Of a stretch of DNA of 64,000 nt, positions 1-9,433 are shown in pieces. A program made the translations under genes and the position numbers. The stretch is taken from assembly GCF_030692605.1 (NCBI RefSeq), contig NZ_JAUYUD010000085.1:62001-126000 (forward strand), in the 5' to 3' direction. Source of the stretch: Lutibacter sp. (GTDB lineage Bacteria > Bacteroidota > Bacteroidia > Flavobacteriales > Flavobacteriaceae). How positions within the stretch are numbered: position 1 is the first letter of the stretch; every line of letters begins with the position of its first letter. The notes under the pieces are model-generated. The model saw only the letters and a list, made by a program, of their open reading frames with translations, was not told the DNA's origin and made no database searches.

Positions 1-1
1 T

Positions 2-928
2 ATGGCCAATTTTTACCAAAACTTTTATGAAGTCGCATTAAATTCCAATGAAGAAATTTTACCATTAATGGGTTCTAAAGAAGGAATAATGCAAATTTCA
101 TTGGCATTTTTGAATAAAGGTAATCAAGTTTTAATTCCAAATCCTGGCTATCCAACCTATACTTCTGTAACCAATTTGGTAGAAGCAAAACCACTTTTTT
201 ATAATTTAAATGAAGAAGAAAATTGGTTGCCTAATTTTAATGAAATTGAAAAAAATGATTTGTCGAATGTTAAATTAATGTGGATTAATTATCCTCATAT
301 GCCTACAGGAGCAACTGCAACGCTAAAAAATTTCGAAAAAATTATTTCCTTTGCAAAAAAGCATCAAATATTAGTTGTAAATGACAATCCGTATAGCTTT
401 ATATTAAATGAAAATCCCTTGAGTATATTACAAGTTGATGGAGCTAAGGAAATTGCTATTGAACTTAATTCGTTAAGTAAATCGTTTAACATGGCTGGTT
501 GGCGTGTTGGAATGGTTGTTGGGAATTCTGAATTTATGAATACAATTTTACAAGTAAAAAGTAATATGGATTCTGGAATGTTTTTAGGAATTCAAAAAGG
601 AGCAATTGCTGCTCTAAATTTGTCTAATAACTGGTTTAATGAATTAAATGCTACCTATTTAAGAAGGAGAGAAATTCTTTGGAAAATTTTTGATTTGTTG
701 GATTGTGTTTATCAAAAAGAAGCAGTTGGATTATTTGTTTGGGGAAAATTACCATCTGAAATTAAATGTGAAAATTTTACAGATCAATTATTATATGAAA
801 ATAATATTTTTATAACCCCAGGTACGGTTTTTGGAAGCAATGGTGAAGGATATATTAGAGCCTCATTATGTGTTTCAGAAGCTATTTTAGAAGAGGTATT
901 ACAACGCTTAATTGAAGCAAAAAAGTAG
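2..928 (+). CDS. PLP-dependent class I/II aminotransferase, 5' end outside window
   Basis: Fold-type I aminotransferase that probably transaminates prephenate or an aromatic keto acid. The 308 visible residues lack roughly the first 70-80 of a family member of about 385 aa; the first Met is internal, so the gene is cut by the window edge. The PLP lysine is K160 in the SLSKSFNMAGWRVG motif, and the NPGYPTY and NDNPY segments of the fold are present. It ends 2 bases before tyrA in an aromatic amino acid operon, which supports an aromatic role, although the sequence alone does not prove the substrate. Confidence 0.9.
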   Translation: MANFYQNFYEVALNSNEEILPLMGSKEGIMQISLAFLNKGNQVLIPNPGYPTYTSVTNLVEAKPLFYNLNEEENWLPNFNEIEKNDLSNVKLMWINYPHMPTGATATLKNFEKIISFAKKHQILVVNDNPYSFILNENPLSILQVDGAKEIAIELNSLSKSFNMAGWRVGMVVGNSEFMNTILQVKSNMDSGMFLGIQKGAIAALNLSNNWFNELNATYLRRREILWKIFDLLDCVYQKEAVGLFVWGKLPSEIKCENFTDQLLYENNIFITPGTVFGSNGEGYIRASLCVSEAILEEVLQRLIEAKK

Positions 929-930
929 TT

Positions 931-1779
931 ATGGAAAAATTAGTAATTATCGGTTTGGGATTAGTAGGTGGTTCTTTAGCTCTTGATTTAAAAAAGAGAT
1001 TGGGCTATCAAGTTTTTGGAATTGATCATAATCCGGAACATATTAAAAAAGCGTTGGAATTAGGAGTTATTGATGCTGAAATAAATCTTTCAGATCTTAA
1101 AGATGCATCAGTTGTTGTAATAGCAGTTCCAGTTGATAAAATTGCGAAAATTACTGCTACTGTATTAGATGAAATATCTGAAAATACATTGGTTTTTGAT
1201 GTTGGGTCGGTTAAAAATGAAATTTGTAAAGCACTTAAAAACCATCCGAAAAGGAAAAATTATGTAGCTGCTCATCCGCTTGCTGGAACAGAATTTTCGG
1301 GCCCGGAAGCTGCAATTTATGATTTGTTTGATGAAAAAGTAAATATTATTTGTGAAGTTGAAAAAACGGATTGGAAAATTTTAGATAAAGCCCTAGGAAT
1401 TTTTAAAAAATTGAATATGCGAATTAAAATGATGAACCCTGAGGAGCACGATAGACACATTGCCTATGTTTCTCACTTATCACATGTTAGTTCCTTTATG
1501 TTAGGAAAAACGGTGTTGGGAATTGAAAAAAACGAACAATATATTTTTGATATGGCAAGTACTGGTTTTGCTTCAACGGTTCGTTTGGCAAAAAGTTCTC
1601 CAGCAACATGGGCACCAATTTTTTTAGAGAATAAAGAAAATATAATCAGTTCTTTAGAGGAGTATATTAAAAATTTAGTGGAATTTAAAGAGTTAATTGC
1701 AGCCAATAATGGTGATGCAATTAAGGAGATAATGAGTGATACTAATTATATAAAATCAGTTTTAAAAGGAATTAAATAA
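931..1779 (+). CDS. tyrA: prephenate dehydrogenase
   Basis: Oxidative decarboxylation of prephenate to 4-hydroxyphenylpyruvate, the tyrosine branch. An N-terminal Rossmann fold shows GLGLVGGS at residues 8-15, and the family HPLAGTEFSGPE segment lies near residues 115-126. At 282 aa it is a monofunctional enzyme without a fused chorismate mutase; the mutase is fused to the next gene instead. It follows the aminotransferase by 2 bases and precedes the DAHP synthase by 19 bases, so cotranscription is likely. Confidence 0.95.
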   Translation: MEKLVIIGLGLVGGSLALDLKKRLGYQVFGIDHNPEHIKKALELGVIDAEINLSDLKDASVVVIAVPVDKIAKITATVLDEISENTLVFDVGSVKNEICKALKNHPKRKNYVAAHPLAGTEFSGPEAAIYDLFDEKVNIICEVEKTDWKILDKALGIFKKLNMRIKMMNPEEHDRHIAYVSHLSHVSSFMLGKTVLGIEKNEQYIFDMASTGFASTVRLAKSSPATWAPIFLENKENIISSLEEYIKNLVEFKELIAANNGDAIKEIMSDTNYIKSVLKGIK

Positions 1780-1798
1780 TAGTGAAATATTAAATAAA

Positions 1799-2875
1799 AT
1801 GGAAATAAATAAGGAAAACAGAAAGTGGTTAGACAGCATGAATTTAACACATCCGATTGTTATTGCTGGTCCATGTAGTGCAGAAACAGAAGAGCAAGTG
1901 TTAAAAACAGCTCATCTTTTGAAAAACACAGATACAAATGTGTTTAGAGCTGGTATATGGAAACCAAGAACGAGACCAGGCGGATTTGAAGGTGTTGGTG
2001 AAATTGGATTGCCATGGCTTCAAAAAGTGAAGGAAGAAACAGGTTTGTTAGTTACAACAGAAGTAGGTAATGCAGATCACGTAGAAAAAGCACTTAAACA
2101 TAATATTGATATTTTATGGGTTGGCGCAAGAACTACGGTTAACCCATTTGTAGTGCAAGAAATTGCTGATGCTTTAAAAGGTGTTGATATTCCTGTGTTG
2201 ATAAAAAACCCTGTTAATCCAGATTTAGCACTTTGGTTAGGAGCCGTAGAGCGTTTTAAATCAGTTGGAATTTCGCAATTAGGTGTAATTCATAGAGGAT
2301 TTTCAGAATATAACCCACTTCATTATAGGAATAAACCGAAATGGCATATAGCCATTGAGCTTAAAAAGGAATTTCCGGATTTACCATTAATTTTGGATCC
2401 TTCACACATTTGTGGAAGACGTGATACTATTTTTGATGTTTCTCAAACTGGTTTGGATTTAAATTATGATGGATTTATGATTGAAACGCATTTTGATCCA
2501 GATAATGCGTGGAGTGATGCTAGTCAGCAAATTACACCTGCACAATTAGATCAAATTACCAAGGATTTAAAAATTCGTCAGAAGTATAGTTATAGAGAAG
2601 ATTTTCAAAGTAATTTAAATCGTTATAGAAAAGAATTGGATTTAATCGATCATCATATAATTGAAATATTGACAAATAGAATGCAAGTTTCAGAAAAAAT
2701 AGGTCGCTTAAAACATCAGGAAAATGTTGCTATTTTGCAAAGTGCTCGCTGGTCTGAAATATTAGATGAAATGACTAAAGTGGCAGAAAAAAATGGATTA
2801 AACAAAGAATTTGTTGAAAAAATATTTAAAACAATTCATGTGGAATCAATAAATATTCAACATAACGTTAAGTAA
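1799..2875 (+). CDS. bifunctional 3-deoxy-7-phosphoheptulonate synthase / chorismate mutase
   Basis: The first enzyme of the shikimate pathway is fused to chorismate mutase. Residues 1 to about 260 form a KDO8P-synthase-like DAHP synthase, with GPCSAE at 24-29 and KPRTRPGGFEG near 55-65. Residues from about 265 to 358 are an AroQ-type helical chorismate mutase (YRKELDLIDHHIIEIL, then RMQVSEKIGRLK). In Bacteroidetes this fusion is common, and the mutase domain may act both as enzyme and as allosteric sensor; that role is inferred. It is the last gene of the operon, with a strong terminator 2 bases downstream. Confidence 0.95.
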   Translation: MEINKENRKWLDSMNLTHPIVIAGPCSAETEEQVLKTAHLLKNTDTNVFRAGIWKPRTRPGGFEGVGEIGLPWLQKVKEETGLLVTTEVGNADHVEKALKHNIDILWVGARTTVNPFVVQEIADALKGVDIPVLIKNPVNPDLALWLGAVERFKSVGISQLGVIHRGFSEYNPLHYRNKPKWHIAIELKKEFPDLPLILDPSHICGRRDTIFDVSQTGLDLNYDGFMIETHFDPDNAWSDASQQITPAQLDQITKDLKIRQKYSYREDFQSNLNRYRKELDLIDHHIIEILTNRMQVSEKIGRLKHQENVAILQSARWSEILDEMTKVAEKNGLNKEFVEKIFKTIHVESINIQHNVK

Positions 2876-2877
2876 TT

Positions 2878-2909
2878 AAAAGGAGGGAATTTATTCCCTC
2901 CTTTTTTTT
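2878..2909 (+). terminator. Rho-independent terminator of the aromatic operon
   Basis: GC-containing hairpin: AAAAGGAGGGAAT pairs with ATTCCCTCCTTTT across a very short loop and is followed by a run of eight T. It lies directly after the stop codon of the DAHP synthase gene. Confidence 0.9.
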
Positions 2910-2978
2910 GTTAATTTGCAGTGATAACTGTTTAAAAACAATATGTTTAAATTTCTAATCAAAACTTAAAAAAACTAC

Positions 2979-2986
2979 TACTTTTG
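2979..2986 (+). promoter_or_regulatory. Bacteroidetes -7 promoter element (TACTTTTG)
   Basis: Exact match to the TAnnTTTG -7 consensus, only 8 bases before the ATG of the polyprenyl synthase gene. The transcript would have almost no 5' leader. No clear -33 TTTG is seen, so this is a motif-based prediction. Confidence 0.45.
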
Positions 2987-2994
2987 TATTATCT

Positions 2995-3972
2995 ATGAAA
3001 ACAGTAGAATACATAAAGCAACCCATCCTTCAAGAAATGGAACTCTTTGAAAGTAAATTCAAAGAGGCAATGGCAACACAAGTTCCACTTGTTAATAGAA
3101 TTACCCAATATATTGTAAGAAGAAAAGGAAAACAAATGAGACCAATGTTTGTTTTTTTGGTTGCAAAAATGGTTTCAAATGGAAATTTTAGTGAAAAAAC
3201 GTATAGAGGTGCTGCGCTTATTGAATTAATTCATACCGCTAGTTTGGTGCACGATGATATTGTAGATGATAGCAACCAGCGAAGAGGGTTTTTCTCAATA
3301 AATGCACTTTGGAAAAATAAAATTGCAGTGCTCTTTGGAGATTATTTGTTATCAAAAAGTTTATTGCTTTCTGTGGATAATGAAGATTTTGATTTATTAA
3401 AACTCATTTCGGTTGCCTTAAAAGAAATGAGCGAAGGTGAATTATTACAAATTGAAAAAGCAAGAAAACTTGATATCACCGAAGATATTTATTTCGATAT
3501 TATTCGTCAGAAAACTGCCACTTTAATTGCTGCTTGTTGTGGAATTGGTGCAGCTTCAGTTGGTGCTTCAAATGAAGAAATTGAAAAAATGAGGTTGTTT
3601 GGACAATTAATTGGAATTGCTTTTCAAATTAAAGATGACTTGTTTGATTATTCTGAAGAAAAAATTGGAAAACCTACAGGAATAGATATTAAGGAGCAAA
3701 AAATGACGTTACCACTTATTTATACGTTGAATAATTGCGATAAATCAGATAAAAAGTGGCTCATAAACTCAGTTAAAAACCATAATAAGGATAAGACAAG
3801 GGTAAAAGAGGTTATTAATTTTGTGAAAAAAAAAGGTGGTATTGAGTACACTTCAATTAAAATGAATGAATATCATAAAAGGGCTTTAGAAATTTTAGAA
3901 ACCTACCCAAATTCTCCCTACAAGGAATCTTTATTAACCATGGTTAATTACGTAATTGATCGAAAAATTTAA
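2995..3972 (+). CDS. polyprenyl (probably long-chain) diphosphate synthase
   Basis: Trans-isoprenyl diphosphate synthase that extends allylic diphosphates with IPP, most likely for the menaquinone side chain. It has 325 aa. The first Asp-rich motif is DDIVD at 87-91, followed by an RRG segment, and the second is KDDLFDY near 210-217 followed by KPTGID. Length and motifs fit octaprenyl/heptaprenyl synthases; chain length cannot be read reliably from the sequence. It is a single gene with its own promoter element after the aromatic-operon terminator, convergent with the GH3-family gene. Confidence 0.88.
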   Translation: MKTVEYIKQPILQEMELFESKFKEAMATQVPLVNRITQYIVRRKGKQMRPMFVFLVAKMVSNGNFSEKTYRGAALIELIHTASLVHDDIVDDSNQRRGFFSINALWKNKIAVLFGDYLLSKSLLLSVDNEDFDLLKLISVALKEMSEGELLQIEKARKLDITEDIYFDIIRQKTATLIAACCGIGAASVGASNEEIEKMRLFGQLIGIAFQIKDDLFDYSEEKIGKPTGIDIKEQKMTLPLIYTLNNCDKSDKKWLINSVKNHNKDKTRVKEVINFVKKKGGIEYTSIKMNEYHKRALEILETYPNSPYKESLLTMVNYVIDRKI

Positions 3973-4070
3973 TTTTTGGACAATAAGCAATAGTTGAAAA
4001 GTCTAAAGTTTTGAGTTTGTTGAACATAGTTGAAGTATTTATTATTGGAATTAATAATCAACAACTTAAA

Positions 4071-5591
4071 TTACGGCATTAACTCCAATTCTAACAATTC
4101 TTCAAAATATTTTCTTGAATTTGAAAGTCGAGGTATTTTGTGTTGTCCACCTAATTTACCTTTTTGTTTCAACCAATTATAAAACAATCCGTTCGAAGCT
4201 ATATTGATTATAGGTAATGCTAAGGTCATATCATTATATCTTTTAGCTTCATAATCACTATTAATATCTTTTAAGGCATTGTCCAAAACTTCGGTAAAAT
4301 AGACTAAATCTTCAGGTTGTTTTTTAAATTCAATCAACCATTCGTGCCCACCATTTTTAGAGGCATGCATAAAAATGGGAGCAACCGTATAATCGGCAAC
4401 TTCAGCATTGGTTTTCAAACAGGCCTGTCTCAACCCTTCTTCTGCATTTTCAATAATTAATTCTTCACCAAAAACATTGATAAAATGTTTGGTTCGACCG
4501 GTAATCTTAATTCTAAAGGGGTTTAAGGAAGTAAATTTAATGGTATCTCCAATTAAATAACGCCATAAACCTCCATTGGTTGTAATTACTAGGGCATAAT
4601 TTTGATTTAGTTGTACTTCAGAAAGTGGAATTGCTTTTGATTTTTCTCCTTCAAATAAATTCATTGGGATAAATTCATAAAAAATACCATAATCTAACAT
4701 CAATAACATTTCTTGAGAATTATTCTGATCCTGAATTGCAAAAAAACCTTCAGAGGCATTGTAGGTTTCATAGTATTTAAAATCTTCTTTTGGAATAATT
4801 TTTTTAAATTGTTCTCTGTAAGGATTAAAATTAACGCCCCCGTGAAAATATACTTCAAGGTTTGGCCATACTTCTAAAATATTTTTTTTTCCTGTTTTTT
4901 CTAGCACTTTATGTAATAAAACTAGCATCCAAGATGGAACACCTACTAAACTGGTAATATCTTCGTTAACAGTTTCATCAATAATTTTGGTCATTTTACT
5001 TTCCCATTCACTCATTAATGCCGTTTCTAGTTTCGGGGCACTACTAAAATCGGCCCAAAAAGGAAGGTTTTCAATAATAATGGCAGAAAGATCTCCAAAA
5101 AAACTATTGTTATCTTCATATACAGCGCTGCTACCACCCAATCGCAGCCCTTTTCCTATAAATAATTGAGTTTCTGGGTTGTTATTTATATATAAACAGA
5201 GCATATCTTTCCCGGCTTTTAAATGACAATGTTCTATTGCTTCGTCGCTTACCGGAATAAATTTGCTTTTTGCATTAGTGGTTCCACTAGATTTTGCAAA
5301 CCATTTAATACTCGTAGGCCAAAATACATTTGGTTCTCCTTTTCTTGTTCGTTCAATTAAAGGTTCTATGGATTCATATTGCTGAATTGGAACTTTTTCA
5401 GAAAATTGTTGATAGTTTTTAATCTTGTCAAATTCATATTTAGTGCCTAATTCAGTCCATTTTGCTTTAGAGAGTAATTTAGAAAGTAATTCCTGCTGAA
5501 CTTCAATAGGATATTTTAAAAATAATTCGATTTGGTGTTTTCTTTTTTTAAGAAACCAAGAAATTATTGAGTTTACAAATGTAAAAGGCAT
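4071..5591 (-). CDS. GH3-family (acyl-adenylate type) protein
   Basis: Bacterial member of the GH3 family of the ANL adenylating superfamily, 506 aa. The SSGTTNAKSKFIP segment at 101-113 matches the ATP-binding P-loop of the family, and YNASEGFFAIQ together with the late GRTKHFINVFGEELI segment correspond to later ANL core motifs. Plant relatives conjugate acyl acids such as jasmonate or auxin to amino acids; the substrate in Bacteroidetes is not known to me. It is transcribed divergently from the DUF2797 gene with 45 bases between start codons. Confidence 0.85.
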   Translation of the reverse strand: MPFTFVNSIISWFLKKRKHQIELFLKYPIEVQQELLSKLLSKAKWTELGTKYEFDKIKNYQQFSEKVPIQQYESIEPLIERTRKGEPNVFWPTSIKWFAKSSGTTNAKSKFIPVSDEAIEHCHLKAGKDMLCLYINNNPETQLFIGKGLRLGGSSAVYEDNNSFFGDLSAIIIENLPFWADFSSAPKLETALMSEWESKMTKIIDETVNEDITSLVGVPSWMLVLLHKVLEKTGKKNILEVWPNLEVYFHGGVNFNPYREQFKKIIPKEDFKYYETYNASEGFFAIQDQNNSQEMLLMLDYGIFYEFIPMNLFEGEKSKAIPLSEVQLNQNYALVITTNGGLWRYLIGDTIKFTSLNPFRIKITGRTKHFINVFGEELIIENAEEGLRQACLKTNAEVADYTVAPIFMHASKNGGHEWLIEFKKQPEDLVYFTEVLDNALKDINSDYEAKRYNDMTLALPIINIASNGLFYNWLKQKGKLGGQHKIPRLSNSRKYFEELLELELMP

Positions 5592-5636
5592 CTTTATTTA
5601 GCTATATTTAGAGTGTTAAATTTAATAAACTTTTCT

Positions 5637-6434
5637 ATGCAATACCAAACTATCTTAAAAAAAATGATAACTGAACTTAATGATGAAGTTGATTATTATT
5701 TGAATGTTGAAGATGATTTTTTAAATATGAATCAACTTTTAGGCAGAGAACTGGAAATAAGTTTTGAAGGATACCATTGTTTGTGTTGTGAAAAAGAAAA
5801 GAAAATATTTAGACAAGGGTTTTGTTACGATTGTTTTTATACCAGTGCTCAAGTAGGGGATTGGATAATGAGGCCTGAATTAAGCACTGCTCATTTAGAT
5901 ATTGAAGACAGAAATTTGGAATATGAAAAGAAAGTGCAATTGCAACCACATATTGTTTATTTGGCCGTATCGAGTAATGTAAAAGTTGGAGTCACAAGAA
6001 AAACACAGGTGCCATATAGATGGATTGATCAAGGTGCAACAGAAGCAATTGAAATTGTTGAAGTTCCAAACAGATTTTTAGCAGGAATTACCGAGGTTGC
6101 CTTAAAAGAGTATGTGGCCGACAAAACAAGTTGGCAAAAAATGTTAAAAAATGAGGTTTTGGATGTTGACTTATTTGAAGAAAGAGAAAAATTAAAAATA
6201 TACATTCCAGAAGAAACTAAACCTTATTTTTTAGAGAATAACGGAAAAATTACTAAAATTAATTACCCAGTTAAGAGCTATCCTATAAAAATAAAATCGT
6301 TAAGTCTGGAAAAAACTCATGTGTATAAAGGGGAATTAAGTGGAATTAAAGGGCAATATTTAATGTTTAAAGATGGCACTGTTTTTAATGTAAGAAATAG
6401 TGAAGGTTATAAGGTAATTATTACTATTTCATAG
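5637..6434 (+). CDS. DUF2797 family protein
   Basis: Conserved protein of unknown function, about 265 aa from ATG 5637. I prefer this start over the upstream GTG at 5613 because relatives characteristically begin MQYQ. Two Cys pairs (HCLCCEK, then FCYDCF about 20 residues later) look like a metal-binding knuckle. A later HIVYLAVSSNVKVGVTR segment resembles a GIY-YIG-like core, though that is tentative. It is monocistronic. Confidence 0.75.
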   Translation: MQYQTILKKMITELNDEVDYYLNVEDDFLNMNQLLGRELEISFEGYHCLCCEKEKKIFRQGFCYDCFYTSAQVGDWIMRPELSTAHLDIEDRNLEYEKKVQLQPHIVYLAVSSNVKVGVTRKTQVPYRWIDQGATEAIEIVEVPNRFLAGITEVALKEYVADKTSWQKMLKNEVLDVDLFEEREKLKIYIPEETKPYFLENNGKITKINYPVKSYPIKIKSLSLEKTHVYKGELSGIKGQYLMFKDGTVFNVRNSEGYKVIITIS

Positions 6435-6504
6435 GGAAAAGTCTAAAGTTAGAAGTAAAAAAAAGGCGAATTAAAAAAATAATACGATTGATTTCAATTT
6501 TTAA

Positions 6505-7203
6505 TTAGTCATTTTCAATTAATTCAATTTCTTCACCAATTTTTAAATTGAATCTTCTTCGGAATAAATGAACTACAAAATATAGAACAGGGGTGTCAAA
6601 AAGAGCAATAATTATTTTAAATAGGAATCCGCTAATTAATAATGTTGAAAACAATTCCCAAGGTAAAACGCGAAAGGTACATAATAAAAATAACACGGTT
6701 AAAGTATCAATGAACTGTGATGAAAATGTCGAAAAATTATTTCTAAGCCATAAATGTTTTCCGTTGGTTCGCTTTTTCCAATAATGATAAATTCTAATAT
6801 CGATGAACTGTGCAAATAAATAAGCAAACATAGATGCTAGAACAGCCAGAGGAGATAATCCAAAAACTTTGGTAAACAATTCATTATTTATTGGAGAATC
6901 TGAAATTGCGGGTACATAATTAGCTAATAAAATAATTCCCATTGAAAAAGCAGAGGCGAATATGCCAGCAATTACTATTTGATTGGCCTTTTTTTTGCCA
7001 TATATTTCTGAAACAATATCGGTAATTAAAAAAGTAATTGGATAAGGTAAAATTCCTACAGATAATTCAAAGCGAAATAATCCAAAAGGATTCCAATAAA
7101 AAAATTTCTGAAAAATTAAATTAGAAACTACCAGTGCGGCAATAAACATGGAGCCTAAAATTAAATAAATTATAAAAGCTTCTGATTTTAATTTGGAATT
7201 CAT
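6505..7203 (-). CDS. yhhQ: queuosine precursor transporter (YhhQ/VUT family)
   Basis: Integral membrane protein of 232 aa with about six hydrophobic segments. It has the family features ITDIVSEIYGKKKANQ near the first third and FAQFIDIRIYHYWK in the middle. The family imports queuosine precursors (preQ0/preQ1) for tRNA modification; whether this one prefers preQ0, preQ1 or queuine is not visible. It is divergent from fabD with 71 bases between start codons; I see no preQ1 riboswitch in that gap. Confidence 0.85.
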   Translation of the reverse strand: MNSKLKSEAFIIYLILGSMFIAALVVSNLIFQKFFYWNPFGLFRFELSVGILPYPITFLITDIVSEIYGKKKANQIVIAGIFASAFSMGIILLANYVPAISDSPINNELFTKVFGLSPLAVLASMFAYLFAQFIDIRIYHYWKKRTNGKHLWLRNNFSTFSSQFIDTLTVLFLLCTFRVLPWELFSTLLISGFLFKIIIALFDTPVLYFVVHLFRRRFNLKIGEEIELIEND

Positions 7204-7239
7204 AGTTAGTGGATTAATACGAATATAGTAATTTATTCT

Positions 7240-7247
7240 TATTTTTG
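7240..7247 (+). promoter_or_regulatory. Bacteroidetes -7 promoter element (TATTTTTG) for fabD
   Basis: Exact TAnnTTTG match, 27 bases before the fabD ATG. No convincing -33 partner was found, so confidence is moderate. Confidence 0.45.
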
Positions 7248-7274
7248 CATTTTAAAACAAATTAAAGAAACTAC

Positions 7275-8156
7275 ATGAAGGCATACATATTTCCAGGTCA
7301 AGGCGCACAATTTTCAGGAATGGGATTTGATTTATATGAAAAATCAGAACAAGCGAAAGAACTTTTTGAAAAAGCAAATGAAATACTTGGGTTTTCAATA
7401 ACCGATGTAATGTTTAAAGGTACAGCGGAAGAATTACAACAAACTAAAGTAACACAGCCAGCAATATTTTTGCATTCAGTTATTTTGGCAATAGCATTGG
7501 GAACAAATTTTAAACCAGAAATGGTTGCTGGTCACTCTTTAGGAGAATTATCTGCGTTAGTTGCAAATGGTGTTTTAACTTTTGAAGATGGACTAAAGTT
7601 AGTTTCAAAAAGAGCACTAGCAATGCAAAAAGCATGTGAAGCTCAAGAATCAACAATGGCTGCTGTGTTGGGGTTAGATGATGTGGTTGTTGAAGAAGTT
7701 TGTGAAGAAATTGATGGTGTTGTTGTTGCAGCAAATTACAATTGCCCTGGTCAATTGGTAATTTCTGGTGAAATTTCTGCAATTGATAAGGCTTGTGAAG
7801 TTTTAATAGCAAGAGGAGCGAAAAGAGCATTGAAATTACCTGTTGGCGGCGCTTTTCATTCACCGTTGATGGAGCCGGCACGAGAGGAATTAGAGAAGGC
7901 AATAAAGAATACAACATTTAGCGAACCTACATGTCCAGTTTATCAAAATGTTGTTGCAAAAGCTGTTACAAATCCAGAAGAAATTAAAGAAAATTTAATA
8001 GCACAATTAACGGCTCCTGTTCGTTGGACACAATCGGTTGAACAAATGATTGCTGATGGCGCCACAGAATTTATTGAAGTCGGTCCTGGAAAGGTGTTAC
8101 AAGGTTTGGTTAAAAAAATCGATAAAAGTGCGGTTGTAATTTCAGCTGTGGTTTAG
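7275..8156 (+). CDS. fabD: ACP S-malonyltransferase
   Basis: Transfers malonyl from malonyl-CoA to acyl carrier protein in fatty acid synthesis. The 293 aa include the N-terminal FPGQGAQ oxyanion segment, the nucleophile GHSLGE with S88, and the catalytic His in GGAFHSPLM near residue 197. Full-length for the family. It stands alone here; other fab genes are not in the window. A 260-base gap without recognisable features follows, before the GC-richer island. Confidence 0.96.
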   Translation: MKAYIFPGQGAQFSGMGFDLYEKSEQAKELFEKANEILGFSITDVMFKGTAEELQQTKVTQPAIFLHSVILAIALGTNFKPEMVAGHSLGELSALVANGVLTFEDGLKLVSKRALAMQKACEAQESTMAAVLGLDDVVVEEVCEEIDGVVVAANYNCPGQLVISGEISAIDKACEVLIARGAKRALKLPVGGAFHSPLMEPAREELEKAIKNTTFSEPTCPVYQNVVAKAVTNPEEIKENLIAQLTAPVRWTQSVEQMIADGATEFIEVGPGKVLQGLVKKIDKSAVVISAVV

Positions 8157-8416
8157 TTTAATAGAGATTGAACGTTATTTGAGCATTGGAATTTTATAAA
8201 AATTCAATTTATGGAAGGAAAATGGTTTTGATGCATTTATCAAATAAGTATAAAAGTTTGATTTAAATCTTGATTTAAAAAGCTAATTAGATAAACGATT
8301 TGTAAATTGAATTTTTTGACTTTTACAGATGTGACAGAACATTTAAACCTTAGTTTAAAAATGTACATCCAATGAATTTTAGTAAAAATATTTCCTCTTT
8401 TTATACTTGAAATTTG

Positions 8417-9433
8417 TTAGTATTTATACCATTGCCATAACGAAGCAGAAACAAGACCCAAGGTATGTCGTTCAACTTTTTCAGATAGTTCTAACTTTCG
8501 AATAGCATGTAATAACCTTTTGATAATTTCGCTTGATATTTTTTCCGCATGTTTTGATTGTTTCCAAATACTTAGTAAGTGACTATCCATAAAAGCATCA
8601 CGTTTCTTTGTAAAAATAAGAGGATCCTCTGAAGCAGCAAGATGAAGGAATAAATTCCATTGTTCGGCCTCAAGGTCAATCCATACATCCTTGGCATCAT
8701 CAATTAACCAATAACAATACCCCACGGCTTTTCCGATAGCCCGAGCATTTTTTAAAAGTGACTGATCATTTGAGTGTCCCATACGAGCCGTATATTCAGC
8801 CATCATTCGGAATGGTTCAGCCGACTTAAGATAAAGTGCTTTTTTAATTTTATTCAGGTCTGCGTGATCAGACAGTCTTTCTTTTGAAAGAAAATTTTGT
8901 GCTTCAAATAGTTGCTTCATCACTTTAAAAAGCACATCTGTTTTCTGAGATCCTTCTTTTTTTATCGCAGTTTTTTCCAAATCGAGTAATACACTCCCGG
9001 CTAGATTACTTAGGAGTTTTTGGGCTGGATTAAGGATGCTAGTTTTAGAATAACTTTTATTAATAAAGGGCTGAAATACTTTTAGAGAAGTTACTTCGTC
9101 TAAATCATCCATCTCGTCACAAATATAATCGAACAGACTAATTCCTAAGTTAAATCGACCGCACCAATCTGCTGCAGCTTCAGTGGAGGATTTATTTAAG
9201 CTAAACCATACGGCAAAAATTTTACCCATTGTAGCTCCAAAACCATATACAGAGTGAAGCTGTGAACCATTAATAACTGAAGAGATGGCAGCGGAATTTT
9301 TAATCCAATCTGATTTGGAATTCCCATGTTCCCGAGTTTCAATATATTCAATTAAAAACTCCTGATGATGGGGTAAACCGGCCTTTTGCCAGGTTTCGAA
9401 AAAAAATGTCCCAAAGTGGTCATTCCAATCCAT
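8417..9433 (-). CDS. class I isoprenoid-synthase-like protein
   Basis: All-helical protein of 338 aa with two Asp-rich motifs in the order and spacing of trans-isoprenyl/terpene synthases. The first is FDYICDEMDD (D102, D106, E107, D109, D110). The second is YWLIDDAKDVWID (D245, D246, D249, D253). Outside these motifs it looks unlike the housekeeping polyprenyl synthase at 2995, and I cannot name a substrate. It overlaps the upstream class II-like gene in a TAATG junction, so the two are probably translationally coupled and act together. The codon composition is GC-richer than the surroundings. Confidence 0.7.
   Translation of the reverse strand: MDWNDHFGTFFFETWQKAGLPHHQEFLIEYIETREHGNSKSDWIKNSAAISSVINGSQLHSVYGFGATMGKIFAVWFSLNKSSTEAAADWCGRFNLGISLFDYICDEMDDLDEVTSLKVFQPFINKSYSKTSILNPAQKLLSNLAGSVLLDLEKTAIKKEGSQKTDVLFKVMKQLFEAQNFLSKERLSDHADLNKIKKALYLKSAEPFRMMAEYTARMGHSNDQSLLKNARAIGKAVGYCYWLIDDAKDVWIDLEAEQWNLFLHLAASEDPLIFTKKRDAFMDSHLLSIWKQSKHAEKISSEIIKRLLHAIRKLELSEKVERHTLGLVSASLWQWYKY

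Noticed and set aside
5613-5636. GTG start extending the DUF2797 protein by eight residues
   Set aside because: ATG 5637 gives the N-terminus expected for the family.
7510-7917. 135-codon minus-strand ORF opposite fabD
   Set aside because: Biased toward Leu, Gln and His because it is antisense to a well-defined gene; no motif and no start context.
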